64,000 nt of DNA from Smallanthus sonchifolius (GCA_023525975.1 CM042029.1:82442849-82506848), one strand, 5' to 3'. Shown: positions 11,204 to 23,871, counted from the first letter of the stretch. A program made the numbers and translations. Notes: generated by a model not told the origin, from the letters alone.

Positions 11204-13465
11204 TGTAACATCCCAAATAATAGAAAGTAAATAAAAAGGAAAAGAACAAGTGGGCTTGGCCCAGATTTCGGCCCATGGGCCGATATTAGAAGGAAACCCT
11301 TCTACATCTGCACACAGCCTCTCCCCATCCTCTCATTTGCGCAAGACTAGAAAGAGAAAGAGAGAGCTCAGTCTAGAGAGAGAAAGATCGGGATCAAGCT
11401 CAAAGTCTCGAAGATTTGTTGCTCACTACCTCTGGAGCATAAAGAAACAGGAAAGAAGCAGTAACAGGTAATCGCTATACCTAAATCTGAGTTTTTGTAA
11501 CTTTCGGGTTAAAGGGTAAAAATCGAGTGAAGAGGTAGATTTTACGTGTGAAACTTGAAACAAACCACATATTTGGGTTCATGGGAAGTAAAGGAACGTT
11601 TCGAACGTAAAAAGTTCAAAGCTTGATCGATTAGAATAAATGGCCAGATCTAGGGTTTCTGTTTGGGGAAGATGACTGAGTCATCGAAACTACATAGTTT
11701 CGATAGACAAAGTATGACTCGAAACTACCGAGTTTCGATTGTAGCAGACCCATCGAAACTACATAGTTTCGATACAGACCCTAAACTTAAACTACTAAGA
11801 TTTTACACAAGTCACCACTCGAAACTACATAGTTTCGATAGGCAAAGTATGACTCGAAACTACATAGTTTCGATAGACAGAGTACCACTCGAAACTACAT
11901 AGTTTCGATAGACAAAAGTATAACTCGAAACTACATAGTTTCGATAGACAAAGTATGACTCGAAACTACATAGTTTCGATAGGCAAAGTATGACTCGAAA
12001 CTACCTAGTTTCGATAGAAAGGGTATGACTCGAAACTACGGGGTTTATACTTAGTAATGTCTAGTGTCATTTAGGAGCAATACCTTATGCATATAACTTT
12101 ATTATACAGATCGTGAGTAACCCTAGTGACGCTCAGTGACCAATTGAGAGCATTTCTGAGACCACCCATCAGGTGAGTTCAAGATCCCTATTTTACTGTT
12201 TTAGGGTGGTGTGCATACTCAAGAATTAGACGTTTATAAATAAATGTATATTATTTAATTAAACGTTTTGTAAGAAAGAAAGATAACGGTTGTTAAACCG
12301 AATGTTTTGACAGGAAGAAAGATAACGGTTGTTAAACCGAACGTTTTGAAAGAAAGAAAGAAAGAAAGAAGAATGGTTTATTTAACTATATGTTTTATAA
12401 ACAAGAGAAAGAGAAGAAAGAATGGGTTATTTAACTATATGATTTATAAACAAGAGAAAGAGAAGAAAGAATGGTTTACTTAACTATATGTTTTATAAAC
12501 GAAGAGAAGAATAATAAGTCAAATACATTGTCTAATCTGTAAGAGTATGCTTATACGACGAAAGACTTGGAGTAGTAGCGTAGTCCTAGAGGCTAGTGCT
12601 ACTCTAAGCATAGTAGCAAGTCTTGAGGTAGTAGTATAGTCCTTGAGACTAGTGCTACCCGAAGCCGATGCTGCGTCATGGACAAGTCCATGATGTACCA
12701 TGAGAGAAATCGGGACAGTGCTCGGCAGGGCATTGTAACGAGGATGTTGCAACTGGTTAAGATGAGTAACGACGGTTACTCTAGCGGCGACGGTCGCTAA
12801 GAAAGAATGAAGAAGCCCGCTTGGGGGCACAGAAAGTCGGTTATCGGCCTTTGGACGTTGAGCCTTAGGGAACAATAACCGCGAGAAAGAGTTCCTTCGG
12901 GAAGTAAGAACGAAGAAGCCCGCTCGGGGGCACAGAACAGATTGTAGACATTAATGTATGACTTAAAGAAAAGAGTACAAAGTAAATACGTATGAATATA
13001 GAAGAAGAAAGAAAGATTTTTATACGTATGTATTTTAAAGAAGGAAGACATATTTTAATGTGTATGTATTTAAAGAATAAAGAAAGATTTCATTGTATTA
13101 TGTGTATAATATAATACGTATATTTAAAAGGGAAAATCCTTTATATATATATATAAAGCTAAAGAAAACTTGAACTCACCAGCGTTAGCTGACTATTTTA
13201 GTATGCACATCAGGTAGCAAAGGAAAGGAAAAGAAATGATGCCGCGAGGGCTTAGGAGTGAATGGCTGGATGGCTGCTGCTGATGAAGACTGACATCCCC
13301 ATTTGCTAGTTTTAGATTGTTGAACTATGTTTAAATTTTAAGTTTTAATTGACTCTGAATTTTGTAAAGACTTCCGCTGTTAGTTTAATGTTTGATTCAA
13401 AGTTTAAGAACTATGTATATGCAATGTTTGCCAACTGTGAGAGGTACCCGGTTTGGGTTCTTTCA
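11204..13465 (+). mobile_element. Ty3/gypsy element A, 5' LTR (2262 bp)
   Basis: The LTR starts TGTAACATCCC and ends GGTTCTTTCA, followed after 3 bp by a tRNA-Met-type primer site. It carries a palindromic 35-bp minisatellite (11694-12047) and about 1.4 copies of a 103-bp unit (from 12806) containing AAGCCCGCT and GTCGGTTATCG. The copy at 18839-21100 differs by only two substitutions that I noticed. The preceding 5 bp are AATTG. Confidence 0.93.
11694..12047. repeat. 35-bp palindromic minisatellite in LTR (10 copies + 1 degenerate)
   Basis: The core TCGAAACTACATAGTTTCGA is an inverted repeat of 9-bp arms around CA. Most copies are spaced about 35 bp apart by ATAGACAAAGTATGAC or a close variant. 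I count ten complete palindromes and a final degenerate copy (CTCGAAACTACGGGGTTT). The same array recurs at 19329-19682, and with five copies plus one degenerate in the LTRs of element B (29451-29641, 36655-36845). Confidence 0.9.
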
Positions 13466-13468
13466 AGT

Positions 13469-13481
13469 TGGTATCAGAGCC
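13469..13481 (+). promoter_or_regulatory. primer-binding site (tRNA-iMet type)
   Basis: TGGTATCAGAGCC begins 3 bp after the LTR end. It is complementary to the 3' end of initiator methionine tRNA, the usual minus-strand primer for plant LTR retrotransposons. Confidence 0.9.
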
Positions 13482-13908
13482 ATAGTTTGAGAGATTCGGA
13501 CATTCGCCAAAATGTCTGAACTTGAACTGAGAATGGGACAGAAGAATTGGATGTCAGTCAGAACAGCCAAGCCACGAAAGGAGAACAGTAAGGCCTTAGT
13601 AATTAGTGACTGTAGAAACAGTAAACAGTAAAGGGCCTTAGAATAGTAAGGTAGTCCATGTCCTAGTTTAGAAACATAGACACCAAATACCTTAGAATAG
13701 AAAGTAGAGCGAAGATGCCTTGATGTAGAAACTCTGGACTTGAGTACAAACGTCACTCTGACGGGGAATGTTCAGAACCCAGGAAGTAAAGTAAATTAGT
13801 AATTTCATACCGGTCTCTGTAATTAGTAATTTACATTACTCAAGGTGTTCTAAATAATTACCTATCAGGATAACATGAGTATCTCCTTGTTCGCAGTGAG
13901 AAAACGTC

Positions 13909-16900
13909 ATGGCTGGAAGGAAAGGTGCAAAGGGGGGAGCCGGTACGGGACGTAGGGGCAGGCCCCGTGTCAACCGGGTTGAAATAGAAGAAAGTGAACC
14001 CTCTGTTCATGGGTCGGTGTCGATCCATACTACTAATGAGGATGCTCCGAGTAACCCCGGAGCACAGGATGAAGAAGGCTTAGTTTTGGAGCCAATTGTC
14101 AGGAGAGCGATAGCCGACGAAGTGGCTGCAGTTCTGAAGAATACTCTACCTGCAGCACTCGCTGAAGCCCTGAAGACTGTGGAAGGGGAGAGAGAAAGGG
14201 GCTTACGGGCCGAAGATAGAAATATGATCGAACCTGAGTCTGAAGGTGAGGACTCTGACTATGAAGAGAAACGCGGATGCGACTACAAGTCCTTTCGAAA
14301 TTGTGATCCGCCAACTTTTGATGGGAAGAAAGATGCTATTGCCGCATACTACTGGATTGACCGCATGACTGCAGTCATTAAGATGAGTGAATGCCGTGCT
14401 GACCAAGCGGTAGGGTTTGCCGCTCATTCTTTCGCCTTCGAGGCACTGAGCTGGTGGGAGAATGTGAAGAAAGCTAAGTCTGAAAGGGATATTGATAGAA
14501 TGAAGTGGGAAGATCTAAAAACACTGGTTATTCAGAAGTTCTGTCCCCAAAATGAGATTGATAAGATGGAAGAAGCCTTCGTGGAACTCAGGGCTGGTAG
14601 CCTGACTCATCGACAGTTCACCTCCAGGTTTAATGAGTTAACTCAGCTGGTTCCCCACTTGGTGAACACAGAAGAAAGAAGGATCAAATGCTATATCCAG
14701 AAGCTACCTCCAAGAGTTCGCACAATCATTAATGCCAACACCCCTGGAGACTTTGACTCGGTGGTGGCTATGAGTGGAAAGATTTTTGATGATGTGGCCG
14801 CAGAAGGCGTAACCCCCGCTGAAACTCAAAAGAAATGGTCTAACGCCACTAAGCGCTCGGGCGGGGATTGGTCTGCCTCAAAAAGTAAGAAGCCAAGACC
14901 GGAGGAAAGGGTCAACTGTAGCAAATGTGATAGGCCACATCTTGGGGAGTGCAAGTATGGGTTGAACATATGTTACCGTTGTGGCAAGACCGGGCACATC
15001 TCTCGTGAATGTCCCAACGCTCCCGGTTCTGCAAACAATAGAAAGTGCCACAACTGTGGTGGATCAGGACATTTCTCCAAGGATTGCCGTAAACCAAGAA
15101 CAACAAACAATGAGAAGGCAAAGGAGGCTGAGAAAGGGGGAGCAAGAACCAGAGCCTATGCCCTGACACAGGAGGAAGCAAGGGGAGATCCCAACGTGGT
15201 GTCAGGTACGTTCATCCTTGGCCACACCTTTGTTTCTGTTCTGTTTGATTCAGGTGCTAGTAAAAGTTTTATATCCTCCTCGTTCTGTAAAAGACTGAAA
15301 TACAAAACTTCCAAGATAGAAAGAGCCTTTAATGTTGAGACTGCAGTGGGTAGAAACACTAAAGTGGTAGAGTTGGTAGACGATCTTACCATAAAGATAG
15401 AGGGCCATAGATTTCCGGTTAGATTATTCGTTATAGCCTTGGGAGGATTCGATGTAGTACTGGGAATGGATTGGTTATCTGCCAATGAAGCTCGGATTGT
15501 GTGTAAACGAAAAGTGATTCAGCTCAACGCTCCTGACGGCAGCGAGGTCGTAATTTATGGGGAACGAGACATTCCGTTGACTAATGTAATCTCACAAATG
15601 AAAGCAGAAAAGTATATGAGGCGTGGGTGTGAGGCCTACTTGGCGTACGTGATCGATAAAGACGTAAAAGTAAAAGAGTTAAGCGAAGTACCCGTGGTGT
15701 GCCATTATCCGGAAGTGTTCCCTGAGGAACTGCCCGGATTGCCGCCTGATCGGGAGACAGAATTCCAAATAGATTTAATGCCAGGTGCCCAGCCCGTTGC
15801 CAAAGCACCTTACCGGCTAGCGCCACTTGAGATGAAAGAGCTGATGACCCAACTGGAAGAACTTTTGGAAAAGGGATTTATCAGACCGAGCATTTCACCA
15901 TGGGGTGCTCCGGTGCTGTTTGTCAAGAAGAAAGATGGTGCCATGAGAATGTGCATCGACTACAGAGAATTGAACAAAAGAACTGTGAAGAATAAGTACC
16001 CACTACCCAGAATCGACGATCTATTCGACCAATTACAGGGCGCCAAATGGTTCTCAAAGATCGACCTGCGGTCAGGTTATCATCAACTAAAGGTAAGAGA
16101 GGAAGACATACCTAAAACCGCATTCCGAACGCGATATGGACACTACGAGTTCCGAGTGATGTCCTTTGGGCTTACAAATGCTCCCGCAGCCTTCATGGAT
16201 ATGATGAACAGAGTGTGTCGACCAATGTTAGACCGGTCAGTGATAGTCTTCATCGACGATATACTCGTATATTCTAAGAGCAAGGGTGATCATGCATGTC
16301 ACCTGCGAGAAGTTCTAGACACATTAAAGACAGAGAAGCTTTATGCTAAGTTCACGAAATGCGCGTTCTGGCTAAAGGAAGTCCAATTCTTAGGTCATGT
16401 GATTAACGCTGAAGGCATCATGGTAGACCCAGCAAAGATTGATGCAGTGTGGAATTGGGAAATTCCGAAAACACCAACGGATGTACGAAGTTTTCTAGGT
16501 TTGGCAGGCTACTACCGGAGGTTTATACAAGACTTCTCTAAGATAGCCTCACCTCTAACCAAATTGACTCGTAAGGACGTAAAATATGAATGGGGCCAGG
16601 CCCAAACCACTGCCTTCGAAGAATTAAAGAAGAGATTAACCCGAGCACCGGTGCTGACCCTACCCGATGGTAACGAGGACCTAGTGGTGTATTCTGACGC
16701 CTCAGGCCAGGGGTTAGGCTGTGTGCTTATGCAACGAGGAAAGGTGATTGCGTATGCATCACGACAATTAAAGACTCACGAAGTCAACTACCCGACTCAC
16801 GACCTTGAACTCGCGGCCGTTGTCTTTGCCTTAAAGATTTGGAGACATTACCTCTATGGAGTCAGATGCACCATCTACTCCGACCACAAAAGCTTGAAGT

Positions 16901-18402
16901 ATTTCTTCGAACAAAAAGAGTTGAACATGAGGCAGCGGCGATGGTTAGAATTATTGAAAGACTACGACTGTGAAATCCTTTACCACCCCGGAAAGGCGAA
17001 TGTGGTGGCCGACGCCTTGAGTCGAAAGGAGGCGACAACTCCTATCGAAGTGAAATCCTATCAACTAATCGTGACTCCAGATCTTATGACAGAAATAGAA
17101 CGTGCCCAAGATGAAGCCTTGAAAGAGGAAAATGTCAAGAGGGAAAGGATAGTGGGTCAGCAAGAAAAGTTAGAAACCAATGCTTATGGGGTACGAACTC
17201 GGTTCGGGAGGATGTGGATACCCAAGGGTGGCGAACTTAGAGTCAAAATCCTTGACGAGGCTCACAAGTCTCGTTACTCTATCCATCCCGGAACTAACAA
17301 GATGTACCATGATTTGAAGAAGGAATACTGGTGGCCCGGCATGAAAAATGATGTAACCGATTATGTGAGCAAATGCCTAACTTGCTCTCAAGTGAAGGCC
17401 GAACACCAGAAGTCGTGCGGAAAGATGCAACCACTATTCATTCCTGAATGGAAGTGGGAACACATTACCATGGATTTCATAACCAAGCTACCGCGTACAG
17501 CTAAGGGACATGATACTATATGGGTAATTGTGGATAGACTGACGAAGAGTGCTCACTTCTTGCCCATGCGTGAGAGTTACTCGTCAGAAAAACTAGCAGA
17601 ACTATTCATTAACGAGATCGTGGCCAGACACGGTATGCCATTGTCAATTGTGTCAGACCGGGACACGAGATTCACATCAAGGTTCTGGAGGCAATTCCAT
17701 GAGGGAATGGGTACGAGACTTAATATCAGTACAGCTTACCACCCGCAAACCGATGGCCAGTCCGAAAGGACTATCCAAACTCTAGAGGACATGCTGCGGG
17801 CATGTATCATTGACTTTGGAGGTAGTTGGGATAGTCACTTACCACTGGCGGAGTTTTCTTACAACAACAGTTACCATGTGACCATTGGAATGCCGCCTTA
17901 TGAGATGTTATATGGAAGGAAGTGTAGAACGCCCGTATGTTGGGGCGAAATTGGGCAGAAAGATTTCGCAAGCCTTGACGTAGTCAAAGCAACTTCTGAG
18001 AAGTTTGGCCAAATCAAAGCGCGAATGAAAGCCGCTAAGGATAGGCAAAAGTCTTACGCTGATAAGAGAAGGAGAGACCTTGAATTCCAGGTTGGAGATA
18101 AAGTACTATTGAAGGTGTCTCCGTGGAAGAGAATAATTCGATTCCGAAAAAGAGGGAAACTAAGTCCGAGGTTTGTCGGACCATTTAAGATTGTGGCACG
18201 AGTTGGAAAGGTGGCTTATCGACTAGAACTGCCTGAAAAATTGAGTGGAATCCGAACCGGTAAATTTTTATTTTGTTTTTTTCCTTTTTATTATTTAGTT
18301 TTATGTTTTTTTTTATTACTATTATTTTTATCATTAGGTCTACGTCTTTATTTAAATTTTAGTAACAATGAACACGACACCCGCCGCGAAGCGCGGGTAT
18401 AA
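13909..18402 (+). pseudogene. Ty3/gypsy element A Gag-Pol, 3' truncated and fused to Helitron DNA
   Basis: An open frame of 1497 codons; genuine Gag-Pol sequence ends near 18250 (codon 1447). Gag has two CCHC knuckles (C355-C368, C380-C393). Protease has DSG at 447-449. Reverse transcriptase has FIDD at 781-784. RNase H has the YSDASG motif (D930). Integrase has an HHCC finger (about 1119-1159) and the DDE triad D1189, D1250, E1286, then the GPF motif. The order PR-RT-RH-IN is Ty3/gypsy. The chromodomain and 3' end found in element B are missing. The last 50 codons are read through duplicated Helitron/flank DNA, giving a hydrophobic tail unrelated to Pol. Over the shared part it differs from element B by only a handful of residues. 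Confidence 0.93.
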
Positions 18403-21105
18403 CCATCTAGTTAAAATAAAAAAGAAGTTGGAATACTTATTTAATAAATCATAATCGAATAGTTTAACCATGTATCTATGCAACTAGTTTTTTCCCATGT
18501 GCTACGCTGCGGGAGTTTGGTATTCATCGGTTCACCCCGCCACGGTGATAAAACTTACGTCGAAATACAGTCTCGATATAGCATACGATACAAAAAAAAC
18601 TCGGATTGCTCACAAAAAAAACAAAGTCGTGCATACCGTTTAAAATAAAATTAATGAAAGTTTACTAAAACAATAAACCCACTGAACTTTTGCTAAAATT
18701 TTATAAAAAACCAAACTTGAGGAAAAGAAACTAAAGTTTACTCTATTAAAGTTTTGTGACAAAACTAAAAAAAAACTTTTTAATCAAAAATAAAAAATAA
18801 AAGCTTAAACTTTTGTGCCATATCTATAAAAAAAATTGTGTAACATCCCAAATAATAGAAAGTAAATAAAAAGGAAAAGAACAAGTGGGCTTGGCCCAGA
18901 TTTCGGCCCATGGGCCGATATTAGAAGGAAACCCTTCTACATCTGCACACAGCCTCTCCCCATCCTCTCATTTGCGCAAGACTAGAAAGAGAAAGAGAGA
19001 GCTCAGTCTAGAGAGAGAAAGATCGGGATCAAGCTCAAAGTCTCGAAGATTTGTTGCTCACTACCTCTGGAGCATAAAGAAACAGGAAAGAAGCAGTAAC
19101 AGGTAATCGCTATACCTAAATCTGAGTTTTTGTAACTTTCGGGTTAAAGGGTAAAAATCGAGTGAAGAGGTAGATTTTACGTGTGAAACTTGAAACAAAC
19201 CACATATTTGGGTTCATGGGAAGTAAAGGAACGTTTCGAACGTAAAAAGTTCAAAGCTTGATCGATTAGAATAAATGGCCAGATCTAGGGTTTCTGTTTG
19301 GGGAAGATGACTGAGTCATCGAAACTACATAGTTTCGATAGACAAAGTATGACTCGAAACTACCGAGTTTCGATTGTAGCAGACCCATCGAAACTACATA
19401 GTTTCGATACAGACCCTAAACTTAAACTACTAAGATTTTACACAAGTCACCACTCGAAACTACATAGTTTCGATAGGCAAAGTATGACTCGAAACTACAT
19501 AGTTTCGATAGACAGAGTACCACTCGAAACTACATAGTTTCGATAGACAAAAGTATAACTCGAAACTACATAGTTTCGATAGACAAAGTATGACTCGAAA
19601 CTACATAGTTTCGATAGGCAAAGTATGACTCGAAACTACCTAGTTTCGATAGAAAGGGTATGACTCGAAACTACGGGGTTTATACTTAGTAATGTCTAGT
19701 GTCATTTAGGAGCAATACCTTATGCATATAACTTTATTATACAGATCGTGAGTAACCCTAGTGACGCTCAGTGACCAATTGAGAGCATTTCTGAGACCAC
19801 CCATCAGGTGAGTTCAAGATCCCTATTTTACTGTTTTAGGGTGGTGTGCATACTCAAGAATTAGACGTTTATAAATAAATGTATATTATTTAATTAAACG
19901 TTTTGTAAGAAAGAAAGATAACGGTTGTTAAACCGAATGTTTTGACAGGAAGAAAGATAACGGTTGTTAAACCGAACGTTTTGAAAGAAAGAAAGAAAGA
20001 AAGAAGAATGGTTTATTTAACTATATGTTTTATAAACAAGAGAAAGAGAAGAAAGAATGGGTTATTTAACTATATGATTTATAAACAAGAGAAAGAGAAG
20101 AAAGAATGGTTTACTTAACTATATGTTTTATAAACGAAGAGAAGAATAATAAGTCAAATACATTGTCTAATCTGTAAGAGTATGCTTATACGACGAAAGA
20201 CTTGGAGTAGTAGCGTAGTCCTAGAGGCTAGTGCTACTCTAAGCATAGTAGCAAGTCTTGAGGTAGTAGTATAGTCCTTGAGACTAGTGCTACCCGAAGC
20301 CGATGCTGCGTCATGGACAAGTCCATGATGTACCATGAGAGAAATCGGGACAGTGCTCGGCAGGGCATTGTAACGAGGATGTTGCAACTGGTTAAGATGA
20401 GTAACGACGGTTACTCTAGCGGCGACGGTCGCTAAGAAAGAATGAAGAAGCCCGCTTGGGGGCACAGAAAGTCGGTTATCGACCTTTGGACGTTGAGCCT
20501 TAGGGAACAATAACCGCGAGAAAGAGTTCCTTCGGGAAGTAAGAACGAAGAAGCCCGCTCGGGGGCACAGAACAGATTGTAGACATTAATGTATGACTTA
20601 AAGAAAAGAGTACAAAGTAAATACGTATGAATATAGAAGAAGAAAGAAAGATTTTTATACGTATGTATTTTAAAGAAGGAAGACATATTTTAATGTGTAT
20701 GTATTTAAAGAATAAAGAAAGATTTCATTGTATTACGTGTATAATATAATACGTATATTTAAAAGGGAAAATCCTTTATATATATATATAAAGCTAAAGA
20801 AAACTTGAACTCACCAGCGTTAGCTGACTATTTTAGTATGCACATCAGGTAGCAAAGGAAAGGAAAAGAAATGATGCCGCGAGGGCTTAGGAGTGAATGG
20901 CTGGATGGCTGCTGCTGATGAAGACTGACATCCCCATTTGCTAGTTTTAGATTGTTGAACTATGTTTAAATTTTAAGTTTTAATTGACTCTGAATTTTGT
21001 AAAGACTTCCGCTGTTAGTTTAATGTTTGATTCAAAGTTTAAGAACTATGTATATGCAATGTTTGCCAACTGTGAGAGGTACCCGGTTTGGGTTCTTTCA
21101 AATTG
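18251..21105 (+). repeat. tandem duplication of 10615-13465 (Helitron end + flank + LTR)
   Basis: From TCCGAACCGG onward this block repeats the sequence starting at 10615: the last Helitron unit tail, the Helitron 3' end (CTAG at 18407-18410), the whole flank, the AATTG target site (18834-18838) and a full LTR. The offset is 7635-7636 bp. At the join, pol sequence (GGAATCC) meets Helitron sequence (GATCCGAAC), which share ATCC. Divergence is a few bases in 2.8 kb, so the event is recent. Confidence 0.92.
18839..21100 (+). mobile_element. LTR copy with target duplication on both sides (solo-LTR-like)
   Basis: A full 2262-bp LTR, near-identical to 11204-13465, including the ten-copy palindromic array (19329-19682). 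It is flanked by AATTG on both sides (18834-18838 and 21101-21105). No primer site follows; the sequence after 21105 is unrelated host DNA. By itself it reads as a solo LTR, but it lies in the tandem duplication described above. Confidence 0.9.
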
Positions 21106-21189
21106 GGGTAAAAAAAACCTAAAAATCCCATATTCCTTCTAATGCCCGATTATAGATATATAATTGTTTAAGAACATCAAAATCATTAT

Positions 21190-21476
21190 TCTAATAAATT
21201 ATTTCAAAGAATGTCATATCTTATCATCATATTTTTTCTCATCAAATTCTCTAATTTTCTCTATTTTAAGTAAGTTTAAATTTTAAAATTTAATTATGTA
21301 AATGTTTTTTGTTTTTAAAAAAAGATAATATAAAATTTTAATTTTAATTATTACTTAATTAAGGAATCAAAGAATTTTATTTCTTGTTTTACATATTATT
21401 TTAATTTTTTTACACATTATTTTATTTTTATTTTTCTATTAAAAAGCATCATGTAATACATGAGTATGTAACCTAG
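21190..21476 (+). mobile_element. short non-autonomous Helitron, 287 bp
   Basis: It begins TCTAATAAATTATTTC and ends in a small hairpin (CATG...CATG) followed by CTAG and T. It is homologous along its length to 41386-41670 (285 bp), including AAAGAATG(T/C)CA and the TTAAGGAA block. The matching length of two copies at unrelated sites supports these ends. Confidence 0.7.
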
Positions 21477-21951
21477 TATCTTAATAATTAAATATTATAT
21501 AATATTATTCTTTAAGACCAGAAAAGAGAAGGTCGACTTACATTTTAGGATAAGAAAATGCTTTTCTGCAAGAAAAAATCATTCATTATTAAATTCATAA
21601 ATTGATGGAATAACTAGTTTTTTTTAAAAGCTAGTAGGGTTAATAAAGACTTAAATTTTTTATAAAAAAGTAGTAAGATAAAAAAAAATTAAGTGGCTTC
21701 TTGGAAAGTAGTTAAAGCTTTTAAGAAATAAAATTACTCACATCTCTTATTTAATTGAGTTTATATTTAAATGTTTTTCTACATTATTTTACACTAATCT
21801 GTCACAACTATAACAACTAATCTGTCACAAGTACAACTACTTTGTTAAACACCTAAAAATTATAATTCTTAACCTTAGTTATAAGTTTTTCTTTTAACTT
21901 AAAGTTTACAGCCTTTAGCTCAAATTCAGTTAATTTTATCAAATATATATG
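21477..21951. other. AT-rich intergenic DNA, no feature seen
   Basis: No open frame or defined repeat was recognised. Confidence 0.4.
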
Positions 21952-22186
21952 TAGGGATGAGATTGGTATCGAACTGATACCGGTACCGAAAATACCGATA
22001 CCGAATTTTTTAAAAAATGGGTACCAAATACCGTACCGAATCTTGTGGGACGGTACGTACTCGTTACAAAATGCTCAGCTCTAGATGGTTTCGGTACCGT
22101 ACCACTATCGGTACCGAATTTCTAAAAAAATTGTTACCGAATCTATCGATACGGTACCGGTACTCGATACCAAATACTCATAGCTA
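21952..22186. mobile_element. hAT-type MITE rich in GGTACCG, 235 bp
   Basis: Terminal inverted repeats TAGGGATGAG and TAGCTATGAG (read from the right). The near-identical 8-bp flanks TATATATG (21944-21951) and TACATATG (22187-22194) differ at one base and fit an aged hAT target duplication. The interior repeats GGTACCGAA and its complement many times and can fold back on itself. The open stretch within it is not a gene. Confidence 0.75.
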
Positions 22187-22639
22187 TACATATGCGAGAA
22201 TAAATATCATAAAAATGGTATTGCTTGAATTTGAGAAAAATTCTTTTTGTTCAATGAGCAAGTGTAATATACCATTTGGTGATTTTTTTCTGAAAACTAC
22301 AAACATTTTATAATAAAATATCCATGCTAAACTAACTTCTTAATTTATATTATCATTTTGATATTTGTTTAGCTGCAAAAATTCTTTTGAACCGACTTTC
22401 TGGGACAATATTATTTGTTTATCAAAGAGGAAAAAAAGGTTCTGTTATATGTTATATGTTAAGTCAATTATAGTTTTCATTTGATAAGAAGCGATTTAAA
22501 AAACTAATTTAATAGGTATGGTAGAACGAAAAGAATCATTTAAATTATTATAAAGCGTTCTAGTTTTGATATGAAATAATACATATAATTATAAACTTGA
22601 TAACTTATAGAATATGAATTTCGACTATAACATGTATAA

Positions 22640-23075
22640 AAAATAATAGGTTAAAAATCTCGTGTATTATATAAGTTGAATAAATATAATATTATATACT
22701 TAGTTAAAAAAGTTTAAGTCTTTAAAAACCCTTGTATTACACAGGTGAATAAACCCATATATAACACGGGTTGAATAAAATATAATATAATATGTTAACA
22801 CATACAGTTGTTAAAATCTGTTAACATTTTTTTTCCAACTGAGTATTAAATTTTTTTATGTAATTAATAAATGTTAATTAATATTAAATTTATTTGGTTA
22901 ACTATATAACAACTATCCAAAATTAATAATAAGTATTTATAATTAGATTTTTATTAAATATTTAAAAATATAATTTTTAATATTATTATTTAATAGGAGA
23001 GAGACAGACGAAAAAACATGTTAAGAATGCATCATGCATTACAAAAGTGACACGTGTTTTTATAAGATTTTTCTT
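22640..23075 (-). mobile_element. decayed reverse-strand Helitron(s)
   Basis: Three motifs resembling reverse-strand Helitron 3' hairpins (CTCGTGTATTATATAAG, CCCTTGTATTACACAGG, CCCATATATAACACGGG) lie at 22660-22780. The 5' block of the family at 8449-9200 (AATAGGAGAGAGA, then GACACGTG) appears at 22990-23070. The CTAG end has mutated to ATAG. Boundaries are approximate. Confidence 0.4.
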
Positions 23076-23084
23076 TTTGGAAAT

Positions 23085-23270
23085 CAAACACCATGATCCT
23101 CTTTGGATATAAATGTTATCTAAATCGGGCCAACTATCCCACCAATCCGAATCGAACCTCCAACATAAAAGGAAACTCATAACTGTGAAAACCCTCTGGC
23201 TTAACCCAAATAATTGTTTTAGGTGAGACACCTTCACTATAAGAAGTATTTGAGCTACCATTATCATTAT
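23085..23270 (-). mobile_element. possible SINE-related relic
   Basis: Read on the reverse strand it has GGGTTAAGCC, GGGTTTTCAC, GAGTTTCC and GGTTCGATTC. It resembles the clearer SINE-like copy at 27405-27620 in order and wording. No target duplication or tail is recognisable. Confidence 0.35.
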
Positions 23271-23870
23271 TTATTAGTATAAAGATAATATTATAACATT
23301 ATGCATGTCAAACTTTTGGTTTCTATTAATTTTTTACCCAATATATTAGATGAGGAAAGTTCCTTTCAAAACAAGAAAGTTTTGCGAGATCATAGGAACA
23401 AATCTAAATCTTTTATTTTTTTTATCTATGATAAAAAAAATTAAAATCTATATTTTTTACATACAAATATGTATATTTATATACATAAAACGGTTAAACT
23501 AGTTTTTGCATATGTTTTTATATACTTAAAAGTTTCCTACACATGTATATGTAAAAAAAACCTACGTATGAATTAGACATATGTAGATATTTATATAAAC
23601 GAAATTTATTTATATTTTTTTGTTTGAATTTCATTGAAAATGAATAAACATTATATTTATATTATTTTCTTATATTTTAGATTTTTTTAACATTGAAAAA
23701 GTGAATAATTTGTTTTGTTCTGCGTGTTCTCACAATATTTAGCGTTCTGAATTGAACCTTCCCCTATATTAGATAAGTTTTAATCCGAATTTTTCTCTTT
23801 TTTTTAAATAACTAAATTAAGTTAACATTTAATTCTTATTAAAGAAATTAAGAAAATTAGAAAGTTTGAC
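23271..23870. other. AT-rich intergenic DNA, no feature seen
   Basis: No convincing coding or repeat structure was found. Confidence 0.4.
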
Positions 23871-23871
23871 T

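Noticed and set aside
11694..12047. CRISPR-like array of regularly spaced dyad repeats
   Set aside because: The spacers are themselves repeated (ATAGACAAAGTATGAC), it sits inside retrotransposon LTRs and the genome is eukaryotic, so it is a minisatellite.
14912..15826. Several reverse-strand and +1 frames within the gypsy gag-pol regions
   Set aside because: They are shadows of the intact polyprotein frame and recur identically in both elements for that reason only.
18839..21100. 3' LTR of a complete gypsy element A
   Set aside because: No polypurine tract or pol end precedes it; instead it is preceded by a copy of the 5' flank and by its own AATTG, so it is a duplicated, solo-type LTR.
22017..22313. 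98-codon frame starting MGTKYRTESC
   Set aside because: It is produced by the GGTACCG-rich hAT MITE and the AT-rich flank.
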